The notes: generated from the sequence alone by a model not told the origin. Shown: positions 8,641 through 19,500, counted from the stretch's first letter. The stretch: DNA of 64,000 bases from Ferruginibacter sp. (GCA_028288705.1 JAQBNH010000009.1:56005-120004), one strand, 5' to 3'. Program-made: numbers and translations.

Positions 8641-10719
8641 TTATTTTATGCCAGACCAGTCGGTCATGATCTCAAACGCCTCTTGCAGCGTTTTGTCCTG
8701 GCTAATTTGTTTCAGGTAAACATTGTTGATCTCTTTGCTCTGGGTGGTTGACAAATCAATGCGCTGGCGGTCGAATGCATTATTCGAAACGGTAAAGAGC
8801 CTGCTGCTTTCACCCTCGTCTCCTGCCTGTTTAAAACGTTCTTTATTGGCATTGTAGTAATCAACAAATCCACTCCAGTGCAAAGGAATGCTGCGGCCAT
8901 TATCGTATTTCGCAATCCAATCGCTTAACGCGGCGATTGCCTGGAAATAAGGATCGGCTGCCGTTCGTTGCATCGATTTTGTTTTTAGCGCAGAAACGGG
9001 CAAATTACTCAACGGCTGATATATGCCCGTTTTGCTCCGGTCAGGGATCAATGCGCTTTTGTTATTTTTTTCTTTGAACCGGTCTGCAGCATACAGGTCC
9101 GGCAAATCAATATCAGGAATTACGCCTGTCCATTGTGTAGTACCTCCATTCACACGATAAAACTTATCCCCCGTAACTTTTACATATTCGTCGTAAGAAG
9201 ATTTATTGAAGGCGCCGGTCGTATCGAGTGGTAGCACTGTTTGCGCGGTGCCTTTCCCGTAAGTGGCGCCGCCCAGAATGACTGCGCGATTATAATCCTG
9301 CAACACAGCCGCAACAAACTCACTGGCGCTTGCGCTCCCACCGTTGGTAAGAATTAATAACGGGCCGTCGTAGATCGTACCGCGGTTAGGATCTTTTAAA
9401 AAATGCGTTTTTCCCTCACGATCTTTCATTGAAGCCACCGGACCAATGTCGATAAATATTCCTGCCAGTTGCATCGCTTCCCACATACTTCCACCGCCAT
9501 TATAACGAAGGTCAAGCACAAGGCCGCTGATCGTATCTTTCTTCAGTTTCACAATCTCTTTACTCACATCATTGGCGCAACCATCGTAGGTGAGATCTGC
9601 ATCAGTCTTTACTGATTCTTCACGGCTATAGAAACCCGGCAAATTAATGTAACCGATATTTTTACTGCCATGGAGCACGTAACTTTTTACAACACTTTCT
9701 TCATCAGTAATTTTTTCTTTTTGTAACATCACTGTCTTCAGTTCCCCGGCGACGGTGCGCACGATGATCTCGATATCCTCACTGCTATTGCCTTCCAATG
9801 CAGCTTCGAGTTCCTGCTCTGAAAGATCTTCTACTTTTATAGTCTTCCCGTTCTTTTTAATTTTAACGAGCACATCACCCTTATGCAACTGCCCGCTGCG
9901 CCATGCACTGCCTCCTGGCTGAAGGAAGCCTATGGTCTTGTCGCCTTTTTCTGATTCTTCCAGCGTGAAGCCAGAGCTATAGGAAGACGCACTCATTTCC
10001 GTATCAAATTCCTTTTTTTCCCGCATGCTCATATATGTCGTGTGCGGATCGTAACACCAGGCGATCGCGTTAAGGTATTGCTCCCGGAGATTTTCGAAAA
10101 AATTCTCCGCCGTGCTAAGTATGCTGCTGAAGTAAGCCTGCTCCATAACTTTCGACTTCGCCCTGTTTTTCGCTTCCAGAGCTGCGAAATCGTCCGGCAA
10201 AACAGCCGTTAATTTTTTACTGTCGGATACCAGGTCGCCCGCAATATCGTCGAGTAGCTGCCATTTAAGATATTGCTGCCAACGCAGGGCCAGCGCCTCA
10301 GTTGAAGTTGCATAGTATTTTGAGGGCCAGGAAAAGTTATCAGGTTTCGTAAAATTAAACGGCTTTTCAAACAGCCGTTGCATCATACTATCTGCCTGTT
10401 GTAATCTTGCGCGGAATAATTTTGTAGAGACATTAAAAAAGTCAGTCTTGCGGTTGAGGATTTCATCGTCCAGCCGATACCTGTACTGCTCCAGTGAAGT
10501 AATATCCTGCCGGGTAAAAAACAATTTTTCTTTATCCAGTTCACCCAGCCATTTATCGTAGAGCATAGACGAACTGCTGTCATTCCATGCGACAGGCTGG
10601 TAATGGTTTTTATCAAGGAACCTTTTAAGTGTATACACCTGCGTTGCCAGATCTTTCTGCTGCGCAACCGAATGTAATGCGCATAGCAATAGCAGCGCGG
10701 GCAGGATAATTTTTTTCAT
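8641..10719 (-). CDS. prc: Tail-specific (C-terminal processing) protease, S41 family
   Basis: Prc/Tsp proteases act in the periplasm and degrade or trim proteins from their C-termini using a Ser-Lys dyad. The 692-residue protein has a signal peptide (residues 1-20), the N-terminal helical domain of long Tsp proteins (about 25-235), a PDZ domain (about 245-330, with GFLQPGGSAWRSGQLHKGDVLV), and the S41 core. The catalytic pair is visible as Ser464 in GSASASEF and Lys489 in TYGKGTAQ, spaced 25 residues as in E. coli Prc. The C-terminal region (about 560-692) matches the extra domain of long Tsp enzymes. It is 18 bp downstream of the phosphohexomutase gene, so probably in one operon with it. 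Confidence 0.95.
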   Translation of the reverse strand: MKKIILPALLLLCALHSVAQQKDLATQVYTLKRFLDKNHYQPVAWNDSSSSMLYDKWLGELDKEKLFFTRQDITSLEQYRYRLDDEILNRKTDFFNVSTKLFRARLQQADSMMQRLFEKPFNFTKPDNFSWPSKYYATSTEALALRWQQYLKWQLLDDIAGDLVSDSKKLTAVLPDDFAALEAKNRAKSKVMEQAYFSSILSTAENFFENLREQYLNAIAWCYDPHTTYMSMREKKEFDTEMSASSYSSGFTLEESEKGDKTIGFLQPGGSAWRSGQLHKGDVLVKIKKNGKTIKVEDLSEQELEAALEGNSSEDIEIIVRTVAGELKTVMLQKEKITDEESVVKSYVLHGSKNIGYINLPGFYSREESVKTDADLTYDGCANDVSKEIVKLKKDTISGLVLDLRYNGGGSMWEAMQLAGIFIDIGPVASMKDREGKTHFLKDPNRGTIYDGPLLILTNGGSASASEFVAAVLQDYNRAVILGGATYGKGTAQTVLPLDTTGAFNKSSYDEYVKVTGDKFYRVNGGTTQWTGVIPDIDLPDLYAADRFKEKNNKSALIPDRSKTGIYQPLSNLPVSALKTKSMQRTAADPYFQAIAALSDWIAKYDNGRSIPLHWSGFVDYYNANKERFKQAGDEGESSRLFTVSNNAFDRQRIDLSTTQSKEINNVYLKQISQDKTLQEAFEIMTDWSGIK

Positions 10720-10737
10720 AAGCAGGTACGGGCGAGA

Positions 10738-12462
10738 TTATTTTAGCCCCATTTGTTTTTCGATGCGGATAATTTTTGCATCGAGTTGTTTTTCTGTTTC
10801 CTCAAAGGCATCGGCACTTTCCAGCTTTGTGTTGACACTGAAATAATATTTTATTTTCGGTTCTGTGCCACTCGGCCTTGCAGAAATTTTTGTCCCGTCT
10901 TCCAGTAAAAACTGCAACACATTGCTTTTTGGCAGTGCGATTTTTTCAGACGTATCAGTTGCAGGATCTTTCTCTTCCTGTAACTGGTAATCGTATAATT
11001 TTTTAACGGCAATATTATCAATCTGCAGCGGCGGATTACTACGGTCTTCCTCCATCATTTTCGCGATCTCTGCAGCGCCATTCATACCTTTTTTTGTAAT
11101 GCTGATCAGGCTCTCTTTATAAAAACCATATTCTACGTAAAGGTCTACCAGCTTGTCGAAAAGGCTGCGGCCTTTATTTTTTTCATAAGCGGCCATTTCA
11201 CAAATGATCGCAACAGCACTCACCGAATCTTTATCGCGCACCTTGTCGCCGATCATGAGGCCAAAGCTTTCCTCGCCGCCGATGATATAATTTTCTTTGC
11301 CTTCTTTTTCCGCGATCATCGATGATATCCATTTGAAACCTGTGAGCACATTATAACAAGCCACGCCATTCGCTTTCGCGATCACATCTATCAGGTCGGT
11401 GGTTACGATGGTTTTGATCACCATATCGTTGGGCTGCGCAATGCCTTTGGCTTTCCGCGCTTCGATCATATAATTAAATGCCAGCAAAGCTGTTTGATTG
11501 CCATTCAGCAATATCCACTCTCCTTTCTGATTCTTCACGCCAACGCCTACACGATCCGCGTCCGGATCCGTTCCCAGTAAAATATCCGCATCCAGGTCTT
11601 TCGCCTGCTGCAACCCAATGCTCATTGTTTCGCGTTCTTCCGGATTTGGATAAGCCACTGTCGGAAAGTTGCCATCCGGCGTTGCCTGCTCTTTCACAAT
11701 ATGAACATTGGTGAAACCATATTTCGCGAGCGCCTGCGGTACCAGCATAATGCCCGAACCATGAATCGGTGTATACACAATTTTAAGATCATGCTGGGCT
11801 GCACAAACTTCCGGGTAAACGCTTAATCCTTTCACCATTTCCAGGTAGGCCTCATCTATTTCTTTCCCGATGATCTCGATATTTTTTTCACCACCAGTCC
11901 ATTTCACATCTTCCAGTGATTCAATTTTCTCTACTTCAACGATCACATTTGTATCATGGGGCGCCACCATTTGTGCACCATCATCCCAGTATGCCTTGTA
12001 CCCGTTATATTCTTTTGGGTTATGACTGGCAGTACAAACAACTCCACCTTTGCACTTCAGGTGACGGATGGCAAAACTCAGTTCCGGCGTCGGCCGCAGG
12101 CTTTCGAATAAATACACATGAATACCATTCGCGGCAAAAACATTAGCAGTGATCTCTGCAAAATCGCGGCTATTATTGCGGCAGTCGTGCGCGATCGCCA
12201 CGCTGATATCTCCTTCAAAACTTTGCTTTAAATAATTAGCATAACCCTGTGTGGCCATACCAACTGTATATTTATTCATACGGTTCGTTCCAACGCCCAT
12301 GATCCCGCGCAGGCCACCTGTTCCAAATTCTAAATTTTTATAAAAAGATTCCTCCAGTTCCTCCGGATTTTCCTCCTGCATTTTTTTGATGGCCGCCTTT
12401 GTAGCTTCGTCATAATTACCGCTCAGCCATTTATCGATTTTCACCTGTATATTTTTATCCAT
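10738..12462 (-). CDS. Phospho-sugar mutase (phosphoglucomutase/phosphomannomutase family)
   Basis: Enzymes of this family move a phosphate between C1 and C6 of a hexose, linking glycolysis to polysaccharide and envelope sugar synthesis in the cytoplasm. The 574-residue protein has all four landmark loops: the phosphoserine loop TASHNPKEYNGYK with Ser146, the metal loop GTDPDADRVG near residue 298, the sugar-specificity loop GGEESFG near 397, and the phosphate-binding loop RPSGTEPKIKYYF near 530. The length and the N-terminal FGTGGLRGIMG fit the long bacterial PgcA-like group. Glucose versus mannose or ribose specificity cannot be decided here. A -7 box (TATATTTG) lies 22 bp upstream. Confidence 0.95.
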   Translation of the reverse strand: MDKNIQVKIDKWLSGNYDEATKAAIKKMQEENPEELEESFYKNLEFGTGGLRGIMGVGTNRMNKYTVGMATQGYANYLKQSFEGDISVAIAHDCRNNSRDFAEITANVFAANGIHVYLFESLRPTPELSFAIRHLKCKGGVVCTASHNPKEYNGYKAYWDDGAQMVAPHDTNVIVEVEKIESLEDVKWTGGEKNIEIIGKEIDEAYLEMVKGLSVYPEVCAAQHDLKIVYTPIHGSGIMLVPQALAKYGFTNVHIVKEQATPDGNFPTVAYPNPEERETMSIGLQQAKDLDADILLGTDPDADRVGVGVKNQKGEWILLNGNQTALLAFNYMIEARKAKGIAQPNDMVIKTIVTTDLIDVIAKANGVACYNVLTGFKWISSMIAEKEGKENYIIGGEESFGLMIGDKVRDKDSVSAVAIICEMAAYEKNKGRSLFDKLVDLYVEYGFYKESLISITKKGMNGAAEIAKMMEEDRSNPPLQIDNIAVKKLYDYQLQEEKDPATDTSEKIALPKSNVLQFLLEDGTKISARPSGTEPKIKYYFSVNTKLESADAFEETEKQLDAKIIRIEKQMGLK

Positions 12463-12484
12463 GATATGTTCTTTTAGATCTTTA

Positions 12485-12492
12485 CAAATATA
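12485..12492 (-). promoter_or_regulatory. Putative -7 promoter box for the phospho-sugar mutase operon
   Basis: The minus strand reads TATATTTG, an exact match to TAnnTTTG, 22 bp before the ATG at 12462. It lies in a 75-bp divergent promoter region shared with the plus-strand gene that follows. No convincing -33 element is visible. Confidence 0.45.
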
Positions 12493-12523
12493 TTATTCGT
12501 AACTGAATAACGGACTTAAGGTC

Positions 12524-12531
12524 TATTTTTG
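12524..12531 (+). promoter_or_regulatory. Putative -7 promoter box for the DUF2279-like gene
   Basis: TATTTTTG matches TAnnTTTG but ends only 6 bp before the first ATG (12538). If it is the true promoter the transcript would be nearly leaderless, or translation begins at the later ATG at 12610, which opens directly on a signal-peptide-like segment. Confidence 0.4.
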
Positions 12532-12537
12532 TTTTTT

Positions 12538-13575
12538 ATGAAGATACCGCTACTGCATTCGCCCATTACGTTTCCTTTCAGGGAAATAGCGCGATCTTTT
12601 CCCCTGCGGATGCTTTACGGGGGATGTATCAGTTTTCTCTTAGTATTTCCGGCAGCTGCACAGCAAACCGACAGCTCCGGGGTATACAAACCGGTTGTCG
12701 TTACCGACACCCAGCGATTGCCCCCTGAAATAGTGAAGAAACGGGTACGGCTTGTTGCCGCCGCAAACGTTGCAGGCTACAGCGCTGCGATGGTTGGATT
12801 ATACGCGGCCTGGTACAAAGATTATCCCCAGAGTAAATTTCATACGTTTAATGATATTGGTGAATGGAAACAGATCGATAAGATCGGCCATGCCTACAGC
12901 GCTTATGCTGAAAGTAAAGCGAGTATGGAGTTTTGGCGCTGGACCGGCATTGAAAGAAAAAAGCGTATTCTGCTCGGAGGGTTTAGCGGAGCCGCTTACC
13001 AGACAGTAATTGAAGTGCTCGACGGTTTCAGTGCGGAATGGGGCTGGAGCTGGGGGGATTTCGGTGCAAATATGTTAGGCAGTTCGATGCTGGTGGCGCA
13101 GGAATTTGCATGGGATGAACAACGTATCCAGTTTAAGTGGTCGTTTCACCGGAAAAATTATGCCGATGCCACCTTAGATAAAAGATCAGATGACATTTTT
13201 GGGAAATCAAGTCCGGAGCGTTTTTTAAAAGATTATAACGGCCAGACATACTGGTTGAGTACGAGTTTAAAATCATTTTTCCCGGCTTCACGCATTCCGG
13301 CCTGGTTGCAGGTTTCGGTAGGAACGGGGGCAGAAGGCATGTTTGGCGCCTTCGATAATATCGATCAGAACGACCAGGGCGTTACAACATTCTACCGTCC
13401 GGATATACCGCGTTACCGGCAATGGTATCTCGCGCCGGATATCGACCTGAGTAAAATCAAAACAAATAAAAAAGGATTGAAGTTTGCACTAAACGTGCTG
13501 AATATCATTAAAATGCCGACGCCGTCCCTGGAATACAGCCGGGGAAGTTTCAAAATAAACTGGTTCCACTTTTAA
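12538..13575 (+). CDS. DUF2279-like exported protein
   Basis: Function unknown. The body (about residues 75-200) contains the pattern I associate with DUF2279: KIGHAYSAYAESKASMEFWRW, then GGFSGAAYQTVIEVLDGFS, WGWSWGDFGANMLGS and AQEFAWDEQRIQFKWSFH. The C-terminus looks like an outer-membrane-type beta segment ending SRGSFKINWFHF. The start is uncertain: the ATG at 12538 gives a long basic N-terminus before the hydrophobic stretch, whereas the ATG at 12610 gives a compact signal peptide (MLYGGCISFLLVFPAAAQQ); a promoter box right before 12538 favours the latter. It ends with a stop codon overlapping that of the convergent gene at 13572. Confidence 0.8.
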   Translation: MKIPLLHSPITFPFREIARSFPLRMLYGGCISFLLVFPAAAQQTDSSGVYKPVVVTDTQRLPPEIVKKRVRLVAAANVAGYSAAMVGLYAAWYKDYPQSKFHTFNDIGEWKQIDKIGHAYSAYAESKASMEFWRWTGIERKKRILLGGFSGAAYQTVIEVLDGFSAEWGWSWGDFGANMLGSSMLVAQEFAWDEQRIQFKWSFHRKNYADATLDKRSDDIFGKSSPERFLKDYNGQTYWLSTSLKSFFPASRIPAWLQVSVGTGAEGMFGAFDNIDQNDQGVTTFYRPDIPRYRQWYLAPDIDLSKIKTNKKGLKFALNVLNIIKMPTPSLEYSRGSFKINWFHF

Positions 13576-13805
13576 TCTACCTTGGTGGTTACTTTCCCTT
13601 TTTTCATATCCACTTTGTGAACCGATTTTTGGCCGTTGTTTGTATGCTTCACCTTGTAGCCCTTGTACCTTTTGTGCTTGCTGAAAGTATTGTGCACTTT
13701 TTGTGTTGGAGTGGAGGTCTTCTTTACTTTCACTTGGTCTGTTTGCGCCATAACGCTAATTTCAACACCCAACGTGATCACAAGGAGAAGGAGCAGCTTT
13801 TTCAT
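13572..13805 (-). CDS. Small secreted basic protein
   Basis: No family recognised. The 77-residue product has a signal peptide (MKKLLLLLVITLGVEISVMAQ) and a short, very basic mature part rich in Lys, Thr, His and Val (for example KVKKTSTPTQKVHNTF and HKRYKGYKVKHTNNG), with almost no acidic residues. Start taken at 13805 because MKKLLLLL is a textbook signal start; longer in-frame versions add an implausible leader. Such small basic exported proteins are common in this group. It converges on the DUF2279-like gene with overlapping stop codons. Confidence 0.65.
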   Translation of the reverse strand: MKKLLLLLVITLGVEISVMAQTDQVKVKKTSTPTQKVHNTFSKHKRYKGYKVKHTNNGQKSVHKVDMKKGKVTTKVD

Positions 13806-14025
13806 TGAAGAAGTTTTTAGATTGGAATACGTAGAACATCGCAAATCCTATGCCCCGATCCCGAATGAATGTCGCAATAACATTTGAATAAGGATTTTAG
13901 ACCGCCGACCTGTGTTGATGGCTAAGTAGGTTGTCGCAGTTTTTATCATTTAATTTTCGCTTTTCTCCATGGCCTGCTGCAGGTATTTCCATTTTCTTAT
14001 TATTTTAGCCGGAAAAATCAACCTG

Positions 14026-14403
14026 ATGAAAAAAGAGTTTACAAGGTCCTTACTTACCTTGATTTGCCTGCTGACATTCACTTTGCTGACATCAGCACAA
14101 CAAGCCGCTAAGCCGAAAATGGGTAAATATGGCTGCACCGCCTCCCACTATAACTCCCGTACCGGCATGTACGAATACACGCCAAGAGGGTTTGTAACAT
14201 TGAACAGCAACGGCAGTTACAGTTACGCGGGTTTCAAAAAACCGAGCATTGGAAAATACAGCGTAGATGCAGCAGGCAATATTCTCTTTTCCGGGGGTTA
14301 TCTTGATCATGGCAAAGCCGAAAAGATCGACCGCCCCAACAAATATTTTTTGGTCTTCCCAACGATCCCGGATAATCGCTGGACGATGGGCCTGGCGGAA
14401 TAA
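14026..14403 (+). CDS. Small secreted protein of unknown function
   Basis: The 125-residue product begins MKKEFTRSLLTLICLLTFTLLTSAQQ, a clear signal peptide, and the mature part is about 100 residues with many Gly, Tyr and Ser (KYGCTASHYNSRTGMYEYTPRG, GSYSYAGFKKPSIGKYS, LFSGGYLDHGKAEKI). The pattern of short beta strands suggests a small all-beta fold, possibly a lipocalin-like or META-like domain, but I do not recognise it. The start at 14026 was chosen over an upstream in-frame ATG because the signal begins there. It stands alone before the luciferase-like gene. Confidence 0.65.
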   Translation: MKKEFTRSLLTLICLLTFTLLTSAQQAAKPKMGKYGCTASHYNSRTGMYEYTPRGFVTLNSNGSYSYAGFKKPSIGKYSVDAAGNILFSGGYLDHGKAEKIDRPNKYFLVFPTIPDNRWTMGLAE

Positions 14404-14512
14404 AAGTTGGGCCGATTGCAAATGAACCGACCGGCAAAATTATTGTTGCCCGCCAAATTTGATACGCTCAAGACCGATGGGATTGAATAATTTTAGCGTC
14501 TAAACTATTCAT

Positions 14513-15544
14513 ATGGAACTTGGCCTGATCAGTTTTGCAGATATGGAACCCGATTCCACGGGTAACGGTACTCACGGTCGCCAACGACTGGCTGATCTGC
14601 TCGAAGAAATAAAACTTGCTGATGAACTCGGCCTGGATATATTTGGCGTGGGCGAACATCATCGACCCGATTATGCCGTATCCGCTCCTGCAGTTGTGCT
14701 CGCTGCCGCTGCTTCGATAACAAAAAACATAAAGCTGGCGAGCGCTGTTACAGTGTTGAGTTCCGACGATCCGGTTCGGGTTTACCAGGATTTTGCTACA
14801 CTCGATCTCCTGTCAAATGGCCGCGCGGAGATCATGGCCGGGCGCGGTTCTTTTATCGAATCGTTTCCGTTATTTGGTTACGACCTTGAAGACTACGATG
14901 AATTATACACAGAAAAACTGGACCTGCTGCTGGCGCTGAATAAAAATAAACCGCTGAGTTGGAAAGGAAATCACCGTGCCGCGATCAACAATTTACAAGC
15001 CTTCCCAATCCCCTTGCAGAAAGAAATACCCATCTGGTTGGCTGCAGGCGGAACACCGGCATCAGCAGTACGTGCGGCAACCCTCGGAATCCCTTTAATG
15101 CTTGCCATTATCGGCGGTATGCCCAGCCAGTTTGCTTCTTTTATCAATCTTTATAAAGAGACGGCAAAAAAAGCCGGCAAGACCAACGGCGAATTGCAGA
15201 TAGGCATCAACAACCATGTATATGTTGGCGAAGATTCCGGATCTGCAGCGGATGATTTTTATCCGTATTATGCAAAGATGATGAGCCGCATCGGCCGCGA
15301 ACGGGGCTGGCCGCCACTCTCCCGCGAACAATATGATCGTTCCCGCTCCCCGCATGCAGCCTTAATGGTGGGCAGCGTTCAGGAAGTAACAGAAAAGATT
15401 TTATACGAACATGAACTCTTTGGCAACACGCGGTTTCTTGCGCAGGCAAGTATCGGCAATGTGCCGCACAAGATGATCATGAAGTCTATAGAATTGTTTG
15501 GCAGCAAAGTAGCTCCGGCTGTTCGTAAGGCATTAGCGAAATAA
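14513..15544 (+). CDS. LLM-class flavin-dependent oxidoreductase (luciferase-like)
   Basis: These enzymes use reduced FMN or F420 to oxidise or monooxygenate small substrates in the cytoplasm. The 343-residue protein shows the luciferase-like pattern: MELGLISFADMEPDS at the start, then LADEIGLDIFGVGEHH-type text (here ADELGLDIFGVGEHHRPDY), the strand with SSDDPVRVYQDFATLDLLSNGRAEIMAGRGS, and PIWLAAGGTPASAVRAATLGIPLMLAIIGG. F420 use is unlikely in Bacteroidota, so FMN is assumed. The substrate cannot be told. The next gene, a pirin, follows after 71 bp on the same strand. Confidence 0.9.
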   Translation: MELGLISFADMEPDSTGNGTHGRQRLADLLEEIKLADELGLDIFGVGEHHRPDYAVSAPAVVLAAAASITKNIKLASAVTVLSSDDPVRVYQDFATLDLLSNGRAEIMAGRGSFIESFPLFGYDLEDYDELYTEKLDLLLALNKNKPLSWKGNHRAAINNLQAFPIPLQKEIPIWLAAGGTPASAVRAATLGIPLMLAIIGGMPSQFASFINLYKETAKKAGKTNGELQIGINNHVYVGEDSGSAADDFYPYYAKMMSRIGRERGWPPLSREQYDRSRSPHAALMVGSVQEVTEKILYEHELFGNTRFLAQASIGNVPHKMIMKSIELFGSKVAPAVRKALAK

Positions 15545-15615
15545 AAATCGGCCTAACGTTATTGCGTCCCTGCCTTTCATTAATTCACTTACTTTTCAAC
15601 ATTCAATACATAAAT

Positions 15616-16497
15616 ATGTCGAACGTTCATCTTGTCATTGAAGAAAGGGCCACACATATCGGCAACTTTCTTGTCGGGCGCCTGCTTCCTTTCCGCCAGA
15701 AGCGGATGGTTGGCCCATTTATTTTTATCGATCATATGGGCCCGGTGAAAATGAATGAACGGGAGAATTTTGATGTACTTCCGCATCCGCATATCGGGCT
15801 GTCGACCTTAACTTTTTTATTTGAAGGCAGCATCATGCACCGGGATACATTGGGCAACGAAATAGAAATACAACCGGGGGCGGTTAACTGGATGACTGCC
15901 GGAAAAGGGATTGTCCATTCCGAACGGACACCAGAACGTTTGCGGCATTCCGATAAAGATTTACACGGATTGCAGATCTGGGTTGCGTTACCGAAAGAAC
16001 TGGAAAACATGCCGCCCGAATTTTGCCACGTGGAAGCAGACAGCCTTCCGTCCTGGGAGGAAAACGGTTTGCATTTTAAACTAATAGCAGGTGAATTATT
16101 CGGGCACCGCTCTCCTGTTCCGGTGTATAGCAAACTGTTTATGCTGGAAATAACATGCAGCGAAAGAAAAGAAGTCAACATCGGCGCTGAATTGTTTGGC
16201 GAGGCATGCCTGTACATCCTGCAGGGAAGTATTGAAACAGGAGGAGAAACGTATCTGCCGAAACAATTGCTGGTAGCGCAGGAAGCAACGCTTTGCAGTT
16301 TTACCATGGAAGCCGGCAGTACCCTCTATCTCTTTGGCGGAGATGCTTTTGCGGAAGAAAGATTTATCGACTGGAACTTTGTTTCGTCGAACCCTGATAC
16401 GATCCGGGAAGCGAAAGCGAAATGGCTGGCGCAGGATTTCGAAAAAATAAAAGGGGAAGAAACGGATTTCGTTCCTTACCCCATTCATAAAAAATAA
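15616..16497 (+). CDS. Pirin-family protein
   Basis: Pirins are bicupin iron-binding proteins; some bacterial ones have quercetinase activity or bind partner proteins. The 293-residue product has the N-terminal cupin with metal residues in VLPHPHIGLSTLTFLFEGSIMHRD (two His close together, then a later His) and the conserved VNWMTAGKGIVHSERTPE, followed by the C-terminal pirin cupin (about 180-285). Start taken at the ATG giving MSNVHLVIEERATHIGNF, where family similarity begins; the longer in-frame version adds an unlikely leader. Role in this cell unknown. Confidence 0.92.
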   Translation: MSNVHLVIEERATHIGNFLVGRLLPFRQKRMVGPFIFIDHMGPVKMNERENFDVLPHPHIGLSTLTFLFEGSIMHRDTLGNEIEIQPGAVNWMTAGKGIVHSERTPERLRHSDKDLHGLQIWVALPKELENMPPEFCHVEADSLPSWEENGLHFKLIAGELFGHRSPVPVYSKLFMLEITCSERKEVNIGAELFGEACLYILQGSIETGGETYLPKQLLVAQEATLCSFTMEAGSTLYLFGGDAFAEERFIDWNFVSSNPDTIREAKAKWLAQDFEKIKGEETDFVPYPIHKK

Positions 16498-16530
16498 TAT
16501 TTTAACAGCCGTTCCTAAAACGCAGTTGCA

Positions 16531-19500
16531 TTATTTAGATTTTAACTGTTTCAGTATTTCGTCTACAGCCTTGTCAACCTGCGGATCACGGCCATTAATT
16601 TTGTCTTCGAAACTATTGACCACTTTAATGTCAGGTTGTACGCCCGTTGCTTCCAGGTCTTTGCCATCCAGCGTGTAACAACCCCAGCTTGGCAGCCTCA
16701 CGCCTGAGCCATCCACAAGCGAAGTAGCAGACGTGAAAATGATCCAGCGATAGGTTTCATTCCCGATAATTGTCCCAAGTTTTAATGCCTTAAAACCTTG
16801 TGCCGTCATCTCTGCATCGCTCAGGGATTGTTCGTTTATCAGTAGAACGATTGGCTTATCCGCAGGCGTAAAATTGCCTTGCTGTGTCAGCGCACCTTCG
16901 CGGTATTTCCATTTCAGGTAAGAGCGTTGCTGCAGGAAGCGCAACACTTCGTCGTGAACATTACCGCCCGTATTATAACGCAGATCCAGTATCAGCGCTT
17001 CTTTGCTGTTCAACTCCTGCGTCATATCGATCACAAATTTTTCCAGTTCTTCCTGGCCCATGTTTTTCATGCAGGCATAAGCAATCCGGTTCTTACTTTT
17101 TTCGTCTACCCGTTGCTGGTTGTCATCGATCCAGGCATCATAAAAATTACTAAACAAGCTGGCCTGCGGATGTAATTTTATCTCCATCATCTTGGGGCCG
17201 CGGGAAAAGGTCAACTTCAATTCCTTATCTATAGAAGGCTTGCTGAAATAATAATTACGGTCGATGTTTTCATCAACCGCTACCTCATTTACCTTCCGCA
17301 AAATATCGCCGGGTTGCAGGCTGATATCACGCCTGTCGGCAGCTGTACGTGCCAATACATACTTCACCTTGTAAGGCTGGTTGTTTTCAAAGATGATCCC
17401 GGTTTCCATTGTCTTGTTTGCGAGTGCGATCGTTTCATCATCTCCGGTAGTATTGAAACCCTGGTGCGATGAATTGAGTTCGCCTAACATATCATTCAAC
17501 AGGATGCGCAAATCAGCGCGATTGTTTAATTGCGCCACATAAGGCTGGTAGCGGGCTTTGATCTTCGCCCAATTGATGCCATGGAAATTTTCATCGTAAT
17601 AATTGATTTCCATTTTTGCCCACGCTTCTTCAAACATCTGGCTGAATTCTTCCTGCAAATTACGGCGGAAAATATAGCTCATTGCGATGGGATCAGCCTT
17701 GCTCGTCTCCAGGCTGAACTTCGAAATCGTCCCTTTAGATAAGAGGTAAAGTTTATCTGCATTTGCCACGAGATCAAAATCGGAATTGCCATCTGTGCCT
17801 GCAATTTTCTCTGTTTTATTTTCTTCAAATGGTTCCACTACTGTCTTCCATAGTGCCGGTTTTCCATCACTGTGATCGCTCAGGTAAAATACGGTCGTCT
17901 TCTCTCCTTTGCGGAAAACGCCCACGAGACTTTGCGTGCCAAACGACGGGCTTACCTGCACGAGTCTTTCCATGATATGGCGGGTATCAATATTTACCGC
18001 CGGGCTATCTGTATTAATGAATGACTTTTTACTGGTGTCTTTTTTTTCTTCCTCAAACAACGCGTTAAATTTATCGGACCGAAAAGGCTCATCAATATTC
18101 TCCAGCGGCAACTGGTAAACGCGCGCGTCCTGAGGTCCAAACGGATAAGAAGGTTTTAACCGGGACGACGTGAAATAAATATTCTTACCATCGGAAGACC
18201 AGAGCGGCTCCGATTCTGTAACGCCGGTATGTGTGAGGTTAAATGATTTTTTCGTGGGCAAATGATACAGCATAATGTCCTGTTCAAATGCGCGGAACGC
18301 TGTATAAGAAATGTACTGATCCCCCGGAGAGAACGTGGGGCGCGAATTGTCAAATCCCCAGATCTCATCATTCACGAGTAATTCATCTTTCCATGTTCTC
18401 AGGTCCAGCATACGCAGTTCGTTACGGCCACTGAGGTAAACGGCTTTTGTTCTTTTCTTATTGAAAGAAATGCTGCGGTTATCCTGCCGGTCGGACGTGA
18501 TCTTTTTTAAACCGCCTGCGCCATCCGCACGAATGGTAAACCAGTTCTGATAACCATCCTGGGTTTGGTTAAACAACAGCGTGCGGTTGTCAGCCAGCCA
18601 TTTTACCTCTGTACAACGTTCGGCGGAACCCTTCTCTACCTGCTGGATAAATTTTCCTTCGATGTCGCTTACAAATAATTCACCCCGCGAGATCATTGCG
18701 AATTTTTTGCCATCAGGTGAAACATCGAAATAACTGATCTTACCCTTGATGTCATAATCTTTCTCCTTAGGCAGAACCGAGTTGCGGATTATATTGGGTT
18801 CAATTTTTACAGACTTACCGGATGCGACATCATAAATCCAGAGCTGGTAATCTTTTTCAAAAACAACCTTTCCCCCATTGGCGTTTACGAATGGCGATTT
18901 GATTGAAGTGTTGAAGGAAGTGAGTGCCGTTGGCTTGCCGTCGGCCAAACGATACAAATTATATTCGCCATTTGCCTGGTCGGAAATAAAATAAATATTT
19001 CCCGACCGGTCGATCGTTGCACCAAAGTCTTTTCCCTCCCATGTTGTATATTTCTTATGCTGTTTCGTTGCGGGATTGTAGGATTGGATATCAGGATTGA
19101 ATGCCCCTTTATACCGTTTGCGCTGCACCTGGTTGGAACTTTCCCAGGTATCGTTGAAAAATATTTCTCCCGACGTTGGATGTTCGAACAGGTTATGATC
19201 GAGTTGAAAAAAATAGTCTCCAAAAACGCGCACCGCATTTCCACCTTCACGGCTGACGCGAAAACCTGACAACTGGCCCATGCGCCCGCTTTGGAAATAC
19301 AACTGCTTTGAATCCCAGCTCCAGCTGTTTAATTCATCGCCACTGCTGTGAAACGTAAGTTGCTTTATTTCTCCGCCGTTGAAGGGCATCACGAAGATAT
19401 CAGCGTTACCATATTGCCGTCCGGTAAATGCCAGCCATTTACCGTCAGGTGAAACGCGCGGACTCGTTTCATAACCGGGCATTGCAGTAAGCCTGGAGGC

